DNA of 64,000 nucleotides, taken from NCBI RefSeq assembly GCF_015674855.1, contig NZ_JADMLG010000017.1:78470-142469 (forward strand). The letters run 5' to 3'. The translations under genes and the position numbers were made by a program. Source of the stretch: Nocardia bovistercoris (GTDB lineage Bacteria; Actinomycetota; Actinomycetes; Mycobacteriales; Mycobacteriaceae). Under the pieces are notes generated by a model. It made no database searches. It saw only the letters and a program-made list of their open reading frames with translations, and was not told the DNA's origin. Below, piece after piece: positions 34,897-43,022 of the stretch (position 1 is the first letter of the stretch; each line of letters starts with the position of its first letter).

Positions 34897-35969
34897 GCGA
34901 GGAATTCACCGAACTGCACGACGAATTGCGATCGGTCGCCAGAGATCTGCTCGGCAAATGCGACCGCGACACCGCGCCGGATCAGGCCCTGCTCGCCGGA
35001 TCCGGGTGGCTCGGGCTCGCGGTTCCCGCCGAATTAGACGGTGCGGGCGCGACATTCGCGGAAGTGGCGGTGCTGCTCGACGAGGTCGGGCGCGCTGCCG
35101 CGCACGGCCCGTTCGCCTCGATGGTGTCGCTCGGTCTCGGCGCGCTCGACCTGGTGATCCCGAACCCGGCGCGTGACGAACTGATCCGCGCCACCGTCGC
35201 GGGCGCGGCCACTCCGATCCTCGTGCTTTCCGCCGAGTGGGACCCCGCGCTCCCGTCGGAGCCCGGCTTCCGGCTCGAATCGACCGCCGACGGCCTACGT
35301 CTCTACGGCAGTGCGGATTTCGTCCTCGACGCTCGGGAAGCGGACCGCCTGCTCACACCGGCGCGTACCGAGGACGGCACCCTCGCGCTCGTCGCACTCG
35401 AACCCGGCACGTCGGTCACCGAACAGCCGGTGGTCGACGCCACCCGCCGACCGGGCCGCGTCGAATTCGACGGCGTCGAGGTCGACCCGGAAGCGCTGTG
35501 GCACTTCGCCGACGCCTCGGCAGCGCTTCGCCGACTCCACGACCGCGCGGCTGTCACGATCACCTTCGACAGCCTCGGTCTGAGCGCGGCCATGCTCGAC
35601 GCCACCGTCGAATACGTCCGCGTGCGTGAACAATTCGGCCGCCCGATCGGCTCCTTCCAGGCTGTCAAACACGCCTGCGCCGACATGCTCGTCCAACTGA
35701 CCGTCGCCCGCGAACTGGCGCGCGCCGCCGTCCGTGCCCACACCACCGCCACCCCCGACGCCACCGTCGCGATCTCGATGGCCAAGTCCTACACCACCGA
35801 AGCCGCCGTCCGCATCGCCGGAACCGCCATGCAACTACACGGCGGCATGGGCTACACCTGGGAAAGCGGCATCCACCGCTACCTCAAACGCGCCACCCTG
35901 AACCGCTCCCTCTTCGGCAGCCCGATAGCCCACCGCCACCACCTCGCCGCCCGCTACCGCCCCGAATAG
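34893..35969 (+). CDS. Acyl-CoA dehydrogenase homologue, shorter subunit of second pair
   Basis: 358 residues. N-terminal WLGLAVPAELDGAGATFAE is recognisable, the TEPGAGSD flavin motif is absent, and the C-terminal domain (REQFGRPIGSFQAVKHACAD, LHGGMGYTWE) is intact. It ends with FGSPIAHRHHL instead of the E-x-x-Q-type motif. Partner of the preceding gene in a probable heteromer. Last gene of the GntR-controlled plus-strand operon. Confidence 0.87.
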   Translation: MSEEFTELHDELRSVARDLLGKCDRDTAPDQALLAGSGWLGLAVPAELDGAGATFAEVAVLLDEVGRAAAHGPFASMVSLGLGALDLVIPNPARDELIRATVAGAATPILVLSAEWDPALPSEPGFRLESTADGLRLYGSADFVLDAREADRLLTPARTEDGTLALVALEPGTSVTEQPVVDATRRPGRVEFDGVEVDPEALWHFADASAALRRLHDRAAVTITFDSLGLSAAMLDATVEYVRVREQFGRPIGSFQAVKHACADMLVQLTVARELARAAVRAHTTATPDATVAISMAKSYTTEAAVRIAGTAMQLHGGMGYTWESGIHRYLKRATLNRSLFGSPIAHRHHLAARYRPE

Positions 35970-36400
35970 ACCGCACTCGCGAGGCCCGCGCCTCCGACGC
36001 TTCCAGCCATGGCATTGTGTCCGAGCTCTATTCGTGATGGGTGATTCGGCACGCCGAGATACCGAGGCCGTCGAGTCCGAGCGACGAGCGCTTATGGTGG
36101 AACTGATCCGTGGTGGCGGTGCCTGTTCGAGATAGGCATGGTCGACGGACGGAGCGGCCTTCTTCGTACAGCCCTCCGACGAGCCGTCGTTCGCGGAAAT
36201 AAGTGAGCTGCCGGGCGTGTTCGCGGGGCGCAGTTCATCGCGGCCCGTGAGCTCGAGGAGAAATGGCCGATCGCCGCCGGGGCGGAGTAGCCGGTGTGTG
36301 ACGAATCGGCGACCTCGTCGGCATCCGGTCCGCCCGGTCGCGATGCGTGAAAGTCCCGCGGTGGCACCGTTGCCGCCGCGGGACCTTCACGGGGTGCGGA
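35970..36400. other. Convergent intergenic region, no clear gene
   Basis: 431 bases between convergent operons. Only short frames occur, none with a recognisable domain; the longest fragments look like non-coding or decayed sequence. The right end holds a strong hairpin at 36347-36390. Confidence 0.5.
36347..36390. terminator. Hairpin terminator of the CoA-ligase operon
   Basis: A 15-bp stem, GTGAAAGTCCCGCGG/CCGCGGGACCTTCAC, with one mismatch and a 14-base loop, ends ten bases beyond the CoA-ligase stop. It is probably bidirectional between the convergent operons. Confidence 0.72.
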
Positions 36401-38089
36401 TCAGTCGGCCAAGCGTTTGGCGGCCAGTTCCCGCAGGTCGCTGGTCTTGATCTTGGCGCTGCCGGTGAGGGCGAACTCGGCCTCGTCGAAGAGCAGGACG
36501 TGGCGGGGGACCTTGTAACTGGCGAGTCGTTCGCGCAGGAATTCGCGGACGGGGGTTTCCTCGACCGTGGCTCCGGTATGCGCGACCACGCAGGCGACGA
36601 CGGTTTCGCCGAGGGTTTCGTGTGGGACTCCCACGGTGCGCGCGACTTTCACGCCGGGGTAGCGGGCGAGCGCTTCGTCCACCTCGAGGGGGGAGACGTT
36701 CGCGCCGCCGGTCTTGATGATGTCGGTGAGGCGTCCCTCCCAGTAGAGACGGCCCGTGTCGTCGAGGTATCCGCCGTCACCGGTGCGGAAATAGCCGTCG
36801 GCGTCGAGGGTTTCGTCGAGCGGGATGCCGAGATAGCCGAGCATGAGGGTCGGGCCCTTCACGCAGATCTCCCCGCTGACTCCGCGCGCCACGACCTCGT
36901 CGGTGAGCGGGTCGACGACCTTGACCGTATTGCCGGGCAACGGGATTCCGCTGCTGCCCGCGATCTCGTCGGCGGGGGTGTTGGCGGGGTAGCAGGTGCT
37001 GATGGTGAACGTCTCGGTGTTGCCGTAGGCGTGACCGGGCTGGGTCCAGGTGGTCGACACGGTCGAGTGCCGCGCCGCAGGCGTCTCCACGTCCACGAAG
37101 CGCAGGCTGCTCAGGTCGGTGCCTGCCCAGGTGGACGCGCCCTCGAGCTGCGCCCACTGGTGCGGCCACGCGACCGGGAAGGTGACCTTCTCGGCCGCGA
37201 TGAGCGCGAGCGCCTGATCGGCGTCGAAGGTCGACTGGAGCACCAGCGACCCGCCCGCGGCCAGTGTCGAACCCAGTGCTTGACCGAAATTCCCGGACCA
37301 GAAGAAGCCGTTGGCCGTCCAGCAGCGCACCTCGTCGTCGGGTCCGAAGCCGAACATGCGCTGGAAACGCCACATCTGGATGGTGACCCCGCGGTGCGCG
37401 CTGCGGATGCCCTTGGGTTTGCTCGTGGTTCCCGAGGAGAAGAACAGCACCGCGGTGTCGCTGGGGCGCACCGTGGCGGCGGTCGCCTCGATCAGTTCCG
37501 TCGACTCCGCTTCGCCGCGCGCCAGGAAGGTGTCCCAGGTGTCGATGGCGCCGCCGGGCGCCGCCTCGCCGACCACGGCGAGATGGCGCAGGAACGGGTA
37601 GGCGGGCGCGTCAACCGCGCCCGGTGCGGCGGAGCCGATCGCGGGCGCGAGACCGGTGAGCGTCGCGGCGAAATCCTTGTTGGCCACGGTGCGTTCGAAC
37701 AGCAGCACCGAAACGGCCGACAGTCCGAGCAGGTGGTCGAGTTCCTCAGCGGTGGAGAAGGTGCTCAGCGCCACCGCGACCCCGCCCGCCAGCGCCGTGC
37801 CGAAGACGCCCGCGAGCCATTCGGGGCGGTTGGTCATCATGACCCCGACCCGGCTGTCCTTGCCGACACCGCAGGCCCGCAGCGCGCGGGCCACCTCGAC
37901 CGAGCGCTCCCACAGGTCGGCGTAGCTCCAGCGGGTCGCGCCCGCGTGGTCGTGGAACACCAGCGCTTCGCGGTCGGCGAAGCGCTGGGTCACCGCACGC
38001 AGGAAGCCGGGCAGGGTGAGCGGCCCGAGCCCGGGTTCCTCGTCCAGCGGCGGACCGCTGACGATCGCCGCGTCTGCCTGCACGGTCAT
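36401..38089 (-). CDS. Acyl-CoA synthetase (AMP-binding)
   Basis: 562-residue adenylate-forming CoA ligase. Motifs are FFSSGTTSKPKGI (phosphate loop), YGNTETFT, and DGYFRTGDGGYLDDTGRLYWEGR with the hinge, followed by IKTGGANVSPLEVDE. The Lys of the C-terminal domain is in GSAKIKTSDLRE. It activates a carboxylic acid, probably the imported substrate or a pathway intermediate. It starts by ATGA overlap with the MaoC gene; last gene of a three-gene operon. Confidence 0.9.
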   Translation of the reverse strand: MTVQADAAIVSGPPLDEEPGLGPLTLPGFLRAVTQRFADREALVFHDHAGATRWSYADLWERSVEVARALRACGVGKDSRVGVMMTNRPEWLAGVFGTALAGGVAVALSTFSTAEELDHLLGLSAVSVLLFERTVANKDFAATLTGLAPAIGSAAPGAVDAPAYPFLRHLAVVGEAAPGGAIDTWDTFLARGEAESTELIEATAATVRPSDTAVLFFSSGTTSKPKGIRSAHRGVTIQMWRFQRMFGFGPDDEVRCWTANGFFWSGNFGQALGSTLAAGGSLVLQSTFDADQALALIAAEKVTFPVAWPHQWAQLEGASTWAGTDLSSLRFVDVETPAARHSTVSTTWTQPGHAYGNTETFTISTCYPANTPADEIAGSSGIPLPGNTVKVVDPLTDEVVARGVSGEICVKGPTLMLGYLGIPLDETLDADGYFRTGDGGYLDDTGRLYWEGRLTDIIKTGGANVSPLEVDEALARYPGVKVARTVGVPHETLGETVVACVVAHTGATVEETPVREFLRERLASYKVPRHVLLFDEAEFALTGSAKIKTSDLRELAAKRLAD

Positions 38090-39378
38090 CGCGGCAACTC
38101 GACTTCGGCCAGGCAGCTGACCAGCGTGCCGAAGTTCTGGTCGGTGAGCTTCAGCTTCACCTGCACCAGCGGCACGCCCCACGTGGACTCGGGGATCTTG
38201 TCCACGATCTCGGCGTCGAAGTAGGTGACGTCGCCTTCGAAGGCGGGCAGCCGGAAGTCGGCCTTGGTGTGGCGGACCAGGCCGTCGTTGCCCGCCCAGT
38301 AGGCGAGGTAGTCGGTGCACCAGGCGCCCATGGTCGCGCCGTAGCCGTAGGCGCGCGACATGCCGACCGCACCCGCCTTGTCGTCATCGATGTGGCCGCG
38401 CGACGGTCCGACGTAGAGGCCGTCGCGCAGGCGCGGATCGATGCGCGCGCCCTCCTCGTCGAAGCCGAATCCCTCGGTCCAGCCCGGATCCTGGTTGATC
38501 CAGGGATCTTCGAGCCCTTCCGGGGCCGTCCACCCGAAGGTGCCCCAGATGTTGAACAGGAACGCGCGGTACTCGGTGGTGAAACTGGCGATGCTGTGCG
38601 GTCCGATGACCCGCCTCGGCAGTTTGTCGCCGACCTTCACCTCGTCGAAATGCGGGGAGATACCGGCCCGGTTGGACAGCAGCCACTCGTGGCGCAGCGC
38701 CTCCACCTCGGTGAGTTCCGCGGCGCTCCAGCGCTTCACCTCGCCGACCTGATTGTCGTACATGCCGCGCGCGGTCGCCTCGGCGGCGAGATAGCGGATG
38801 GCCGTCGACCTCTCGCGTGCGACCAGGACGCCGTTCTGGTTGCGGTGCACGGTGTCGCCGCGCGAGAACATGGTCGGCCCGGCGAATTTGGTCTCCGCGA
38901 CCTTGTAGTCGTGGAAGCGCCGTTCCTGGATGAGCCGGTCGCCGGGGCGGACCGGGCAGCCGTAGAACCACCATTCCTCACCGCCGAAGATGAGGTGGCT
39001 GCCGGGAATGCGCCCCACACAGGCAGGTTGCGCGCCATGCCCGTAATCCAGTGCGACGGGGATGGATTGGGGCGCGACGAGACCGCCGTAGCGGGAGGCG
39101 GCGGCGAACTCCTGATCCCAGTGCAGGGGATTGGGGTAGTCCATCGCCATGACCCAGCGACGGATGTCGGAGGTGCTGCACGGATCCCACAGCTGGCCGC
39201 CGCCGACCGGTTTGCCCACCCGGTGGTCGACATCGCTGAGGTCGAGTTCCACCGGCGCGGTGGGTGTTTGGGCGGCGGGCGCGGCTACCTTGGCCGCGGG
39301 TGCGCGCTTGGCGGGGGCGGCCCGCTTCGCCGGTGCGGCCGCCGTCTTGGCGGGCGCTGCGGTTTTCCTGGTTGTCAC
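38086..39378 (-). CDS. MaoC-family dehydratase with histone-like N-terminal tail
   Basis: 430-residue double hot-dog protein. An N-terminal FAS1-like dehydratase half (YGGLVAPQSIP, SRGDTV) and a C-terminal MaoC-like half (ATMGAWCTDYLAYW, VRHTKADFRLPAFEGD) suggest enoyl-CoA hydration of bulky substrates. Before them lies a tail of about 35 residues made of Lys/Arg, Ala and Pro with repeated AAPAKR units, resembling the tails of actinobacterial histone-like proteins. GTG at 39378 has GGAGG five bases upstream, so the tail is inside the best gene call. Its function is unknown. Confidence 0.82.
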   Translation of the reverse strand: MTTRKTAAPAKTAAAPAKRAAPAKRAPAAKVAAPAAQTPTAPVELDLSDVDHRVGKPVGGGQLWDPCSTSDIRRWVMAMDYPNPLHWDQEFAAASRYGGLVAPQSIPVALDYGHGAQPACVGRIPGSHLIFGGEEWWFYGCPVRPGDRLIQERRFHDYKVAETKFAGPTMFSRGDTVHRNQNGVLVARERSTAIRYLAAEATARGMYDNQVGEVKRWSAAELTEVEALRHEWLLSNRAGISPHFDEVKVGDKLPRRVIGPHSIASFTTEYRAFLFNIWGTFGWTAPEGLEDPWINQDPGWTEGFGFDEEGARIDPRLRDGLYVGPSRGHIDDDKAGAVGMSRAYGYGATMGAWCTDYLAYWAGNDGLVRHTKADFRLPAFEGDVTYFDAEIVDKIPESTWGVPLVQVKLKLTDQNFGTLVSCLAEVELPR

Positions 39379-39389
39379 GAATCCTCCGT

Positions 39390-40373
39390 TCAGCGGTTCA
39401 CGTCGACGACGATGCGGCCGCGCACGGTGCCATCGATGAGCCGGTTGGCCGCCGGGATCGCCTCGGCGAGCCCGATCTCCTCGGCGATGTCCTTGAGCAC
39501 CGAGGGGTCGAGGTCGCGCGCGAGCCGCGCCCAGGCCTCCAGGCGGCGCGGGCGCGGCGCCATGACGCTGTCGATGCCGTACAGGGTCACGCCGCGCAGG
39601 ATGAACGGCGCGACGGTGGCGGGGTAGTCCATGCCCTGCGCGAGTCCGCAGGCCGCGATCGCGCCGCCGTAGCGGGTCTGGGCGCCCGCGTTGGCCAGCG
39701 TGTAGCTGCCCGCGGTGTCGACGACGCCCGCCCAGCGTTCCTTCTGCAGCGGCTTGCCGCGTTCGGCCAGTTCGGCGCGGTCGATGACCGTGGTGGCGCC
39801 GAGTTTCTCCAGGTAGGCGGTTTCGGAGGTCTTGCCGGTGGCGGCGGCCACGGTGAAGCCCGCCGTGCGCAGCAGCGCGATGGCCACGCTGCCGACACCG
39901 CCGGTGGCGCCGGTCACCAGGATGTCGCCGCTGCCCGGTTCGATGCCGTGCTTCAGTAGCGCGTCCACGCACAGGCTCGCGGTATAGCCCGCGGTGCCGA
40001 TCGACATCGCCTGGCGCGCGGTGAATTCCGCCGGTTTGCGGACCAGCCAGTCGCCCTTGACGCGGGCGCGCTGGGCCAGGCCGCCCCAGTGCGTCTCGCC
40101 GACGCCCCATCCGTTGAGGATCACCTCGTCACCGGCGGACCACTCGGGGTTCGAGCTCTCGGTGACGACGCCCGCGAAGTCGATGCCGGGCACCATGGGG
40201 AAGGAGCGCACGACCGGCGAGCTGCCGGTGATGGCGAGGGCATCCTTGTAGTTGAGGGTGGAGTAGGCCACCTCGACGGTCACATCACCTTCGGGCAGCG
40301 ACGACTCCTCGACGCCTGCCGTCGCGACTTTGGTTCCCGTGTCACTCTTCTCGATCACGACTGCCGTAAACAT
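39390..40373 (-). CDS. Zinc-independent enoyl-CoA reductase-like MDR protein (YhdH/AcuI type)
   Basis: 327-residue medium-chain dehydrogenase/reductase. It shows the AcuI/YhdH hallmarks VEVAYSTLNYKDALAITG, VPGIDFAGVV and GWGVGETHWGGLAQRA, with the NADPH loop VTGATGGVGSVAI. Zinc ligands are lacking. Known relatives reduce acrylyl-CoA; here it may reduce a conjugated enoyl-CoA. First gene of an operon with the MaoC dehydratase and CoA ligase, behind a perfect GAGAAT-N3-ATTCTC operator. An upstream ATG at 40409 is an alternative start. Confidence 0.87.
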   Translation of the reverse strand: MFTAVVIEKSDTGTKVATAGVEESSLPEGDVTVEVAYSTLNYKDALAITGSSPVVRSFPMVPGIDFAGVVTESSNPEWSAGDEVILNGWGVGETHWGGLAQRARVKGDWLVRKPAEFTARQAMSIGTAGYTASLCVDALLKHGIEPGSGDILVTGATGGVGSVAIALLRTAGFTVAAATGKTSETAYLEKLGATTVIDRAELAERGKPLQKERWAGVVDTAGSYTLANAGAQTRYGGAIAACGLAQGMDYPATVAPFILRGVTLYGIDSVMAPRPRRLEAWARLARDLDPSVLKDIAEEIGLAEAIPAANRLIDGTVRGRIVVDVNR

Positions 40374-40437
40374 GCGGAGCGGATTCCTTCCTCGCCCAAG
40401 GTTATTCACCTCTCACAGGACGTAATTTCTCGCTGTA

Positions 40438-40452
40438 GAGAATGTGATTCTC
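40438..40452. promoter_or_regulatory. Operator-like palindrome, GAGAAT-GTG-ATTCTC
   Basis: Perfect 6-3-6 inverted repeat, arms identical to the site at 1459-1473, placed 65 bases upstream of the enoyl reductase start. It is one of two perfect members of the proposed TetR regulon. Confidence 0.7.
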
Positions 40453-40522
40453 CGTGTGGCGTAACTATGTTTCCATTGTGGTTTTCGGGTGTCAACTGGC
40501 AGGTAGGGGGAGGTGCCGCCGG

Positions 40523-41299
40523 TCAGCGGGCCGTCCACCCGCCGTCCACGACGATGGTCTGGCCGGTCACGTAGCGGGCCGCGTCGCCCGCCAGCCAGAT
40601 CACCGCGCCGACGACGTCCTCGGCGGTCGCCTCGATCGGCAACGGGGTGTTGCGGCGCAGGTAGGCGGCGCCGCGTTCGCTGTCGTAGAGACTGTCGGTG
40701 ATCTCACTGCGGAAGAAGCCCGGCGCGACCGTGTTCACCCGGATCCGGTGGCGCGCCCACTGCACGGCCAATTCGGCGGTGAGCCCCGACAGTCCCGCCT
40801 TGCTCGCCGCGTAGGACGCCTGCGGTATGCCCGGCACGCCGACGATGCCGCTGATGGAGGAGATGTTCACGATCGACCCCGCACCCTCGGCCGCCATGTG
40901 CGGGAACACCGTCTGCGCCAACCGGTACGGCGCGAGCAGGTTCAGGTCGATGGTGGCGCGCACGTCCGCGGGCGCTTCGCTCTCGGCGGGCGCGTCGCCG
41001 AATCGGTTGCCCGCCGCGTTGATCAGGATCGTGGGCGGGCCGAGCGCGTCGGCGACGGTGTCGGCCACCGTGCCGATCCGGTCGAGGTCACCCAGGTCGC
41101 ACACCACGGGGTGGCCGTCGATCTCGGCCGCGAGTTCCTTCAGCCGGTCCGCGCGCCGCGCGACCACGCCGACCCGCGCGCCGAGGCCCGCGAGCGCCCG
41201 CGCGACCGCGGCGCCGAGGCCGGAGGACGCGCCGGTGACGATCGCCACCCGGCCGTCGAGATGAAAACGCGCGGTGGCGTTTTCGCGTGGCGTACTCAT
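40523..41299 (-). CDS. SDR-family oxidoreductase
   Basis: 258-residue SDR with TGASSGLGAAVA, NAAGN, NISSISG and YAASKAGLSG motifs and a C-terminal TGQTIVVDGGW. It starts by ATGA overlap with the CoA-ligase gene upstream, so ligase and dehydrogenase are co-expressed. It probably oxidises a hydroxy group of the activated substrate. Confidence 0.88.
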   Translation of the reverse strand: MSTPRENATARFHLDGRVAIVTGASSGLGAAVARALAGLGARVGVVARRADRLKELAAEIDGHPVVCDLGDLDRIGTVADTVADALGPPTILINAAGNRFGDAPAESEAPADVRATIDLNLLAPYRLAQTVFPHMAAEGAGSIVNISSISGIVGVPGIPQASYAASKAGLSGLTAELAVQWARHRIRVNTVAPGFFRSEITDSLYDSERGAAYLRRNTPLPIEATAEDVVGAVIWLAGDAARYVTGQTIVVDGGWTAR

Positions 41300-42858
41300 C
41301 GCCCCTCCGTTCCACGCGCCGCGGTGGCGAGTTCGGTGAGTCGGGTCCGTTCCACCTTGCCCATGGCGTTCATCGGCAGCGCGTCCACCCTGGTCCAGAT
41401 CTCGGGCACCTTGTAGCCCGCGAGTTCTCGTCGGCACAGCTCCGAGAGCTCGGCGAAATCGACTGCGGTGTCGGCGCTTTCGATCACGGCCGCGACACGT
41501 TGGCCGAGCCGCTCGTCGGGGACGGGGCACACCCCGACCTTCACAACGGCCGGGTGGGTCGCGATGATCCGCTCCACCTCGAGCGGATACACATTGGCGC
41601 CGCCGCGAATGATGACCATCTTCTTGCGATCCAGCACCGACAGGCGACCCGACTCGTCCACCGTGCCGATGTCGCCGGTGGGGAGCGGCAGTGGCTCGGC
41701 CGCGCGGATCCGGCCGTCGTCCCAGTAGCCGAGCAGAGGGGTCCACAGGCCCGCCCACGGTCCCTCGGTGGCGGCGTTCAACCGCAGTTCGCCCAGCGAC
41801 CCCGGCGGCAGCGCGCGGCCGTCGTCGTCGTAGGCGGCGACGCTGAACTGCGGGAGCACGCGGCCGCTCACGCCGGGGGACCACTCGTCGCCGGGCGGGT
41901 CGATCGCGACCACGGTCGGAGCCTCGGTGAGGCCGTAGGTGGTGCGGGGGACCGGGCCGTGGGTGGCCGCGAACGCGGTGCGCACGGTGTCGGGGGTGTC
42001 GCTGCCGCCGCTCCACACCTCGCGCAGCGAGCTCAGGTCGAGGTCGGGGCGTCGTGCGAGGTCGTAGAGCTGGGCCGGTGCGCCGTTCCACACGCTCACC
42101 CGGTGTCGGGCGATCCATTCGGCGACGCCTTCGACATCGCGGCGGTCCATGATGACCGCCGTGCCGCCCGCCCGCGCTGTGAGCAGGGTGGACAGCACCA
42201 TGAGATTCAGGATGGTGAGCGGGAAGCTGTCGCCTTTGCGCAGGTCGGGGCCGTAGCCGCGGGTGGCGACCAGCGCCGCGCCAGGCAGCAGCATATTGCG
42301 CTGACTGTGCACGACGGCCTTGGGTGCGCCGGAGGTGCCGCTGGTGAAGGCGATGCCCGCGGGTGCGTCGATGTCGAGGTCGATCGGCGGCGGCGGGGTG
42401 GCGGCGTCGAGCAGGTCGCGCCACCGGTCCGGGTCGATCGCGGTGTCGAGCAGGCAGCGCGGCCCGCCGAGGATCACCGTCGGTGCGCACAGGTCGGCCA
42501 GACGCCGCTGTTCGCCCTCCGCGAGCGCTTCGCCGATACCCGCCCAGATCGCGCCGACCCGCTGCGCGCCGTGGAAGGCGACGACGATGTCGAGGTCGTT
42601 GGGCAGGCAGGCGGCCACCCGGTGACCGGGGCGAACGCCGAGCGACCAGAGTGCGCCCGCCGCGCGGGTGGCGCGTTCGTCGAGTTCGGCATAGGTGAGA
42701 GCGCCGGAGGCGGCCTCGATCGCGACGGCCTCGGGGCTGGTGGCGAGCGCCGCGTCGAGGACGCGAGCGATCGGTCTGAGCGCGACCCGGCCCGGTGGGC
42801 TGTCGCCGTCGAATCTGTCCACAGCCTCTTTGATATCACTATCCTTGCAAAGATTCAT
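41296..42858 (-). CDS. Acyl-CoA synthetase (AMP-binding)
   Basis: 520-residue adenylate-forming ligase. Motifs are FTSGTSGAPKAVVHS, TYGLTEAP, TGDIGTVDESGRLSVLDRKK and the C-terminal Lys in NAMGKVERTRL. ATG at 42858 has GAAGG seven bases upstream. A GntR-type operator overlaps its first codons (42834-42861), so repression could act at the transcription start. Divergent from the CaiB gene at 42924. Confidence 0.9.
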   Translation of the reverse strand: MNLCKDSDIKEAVDRFDGDSPPGRVALRPIARVLDAALATSPEAVAIEAASGALTYAELDERATRAAGALWSLGVRPGHRVAACLPNDLDIVVAFHGAQRVGAIWAGIGEALAEGEQRRLADLCAPTVILGGPRCLLDTAIDPDRWRDLLDAATPPPPIDLDIDAPAGIAFTSGTSGAPKAVVHSQRNMLLPGAALVATRGYGPDLRKGDSFPLTILNLMVLSTLLTARAGGTAVIMDRRDVEGVAEWIARHRVSVWNGAPAQLYDLARRPDLDLSSLREVWSGGSDTPDTVRTAFAATHGPVPRTTYGLTEAPTVVAIDPPGDEWSPGVSGRVLPQFSVAAYDDDGRALPPGSLGELRLNAATEGPWAGLWTPLLGYWDDGRIRAAEPLPLPTGDIGTVDESGRLSVLDRKKMVIIRGGANVYPLEVERIIATHPAVVKVGVCPVPDERLGQRVAAVIESADTAVDFAELSELCRRELAGYKVPEIWTRVDALPMNAMGKVERTRLTELATAARGTEGR

Positions 42859-42861
42859 CAG
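42834..42861. promoter_or_regulatory. Third GntR-type operator (variant)
   Basis: The core ATCCTTGCAAAGAT is at 42841-42854. Aligned with 30748-30775 it keeps TAT-N2-CTATCCTT and the following GATT with the same spacing. One half-site is degenerate. It lies between the divergent CoA-ligase and CoA-transferase genes and overlaps the ligase start, linking both to the GntR protein encoded at 29863. Confidence 0.6.
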
Positions 42862-42914
42862 ATAGCCTTCGAACGATTCCCGGATGCGGCGAATTGGACG
42901 GAGGTCGCGAGAAG

Positions 42915-43022
42915 GACGTGGCGATGGAACCTCGCAATACCGACACAGCGACGGGGCTTCGTGGAACGGACACGGCGATGGAACCTCGCGAAACGGACGC
43001 GGCGACAGCTCGAGGCGGCCCG
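42915..43022 (+). repeat. Four tandem 27-bp units at the 5' end of a CoA-transferase gene
   Basis: Units 42915-42941, 42942-42968, 42969-42995 and 42996-43022 each begin GAC and encode nine residues: DVAMEPRNT, DTATGLRGT, DTAMEPRET and DAATARGGP. Units 1 and 3 both contain GCGATGGAACCTCGC, so the chosen start codon is duplicated inside the array. Confidence 0.88.

Noticed and set aside
36030..36300. Pseudogene remnant with a short sensible peptide ending EEKWPIAAGAE
   Set aside because: The frame is too short and has upstream stops; no family could be recognised, so it is left as non-coding.
42915..43022. CRISPR-like array
   Set aside because: Units are contiguous 27-bp tandem repeats without spacers and are in frame with a gene.
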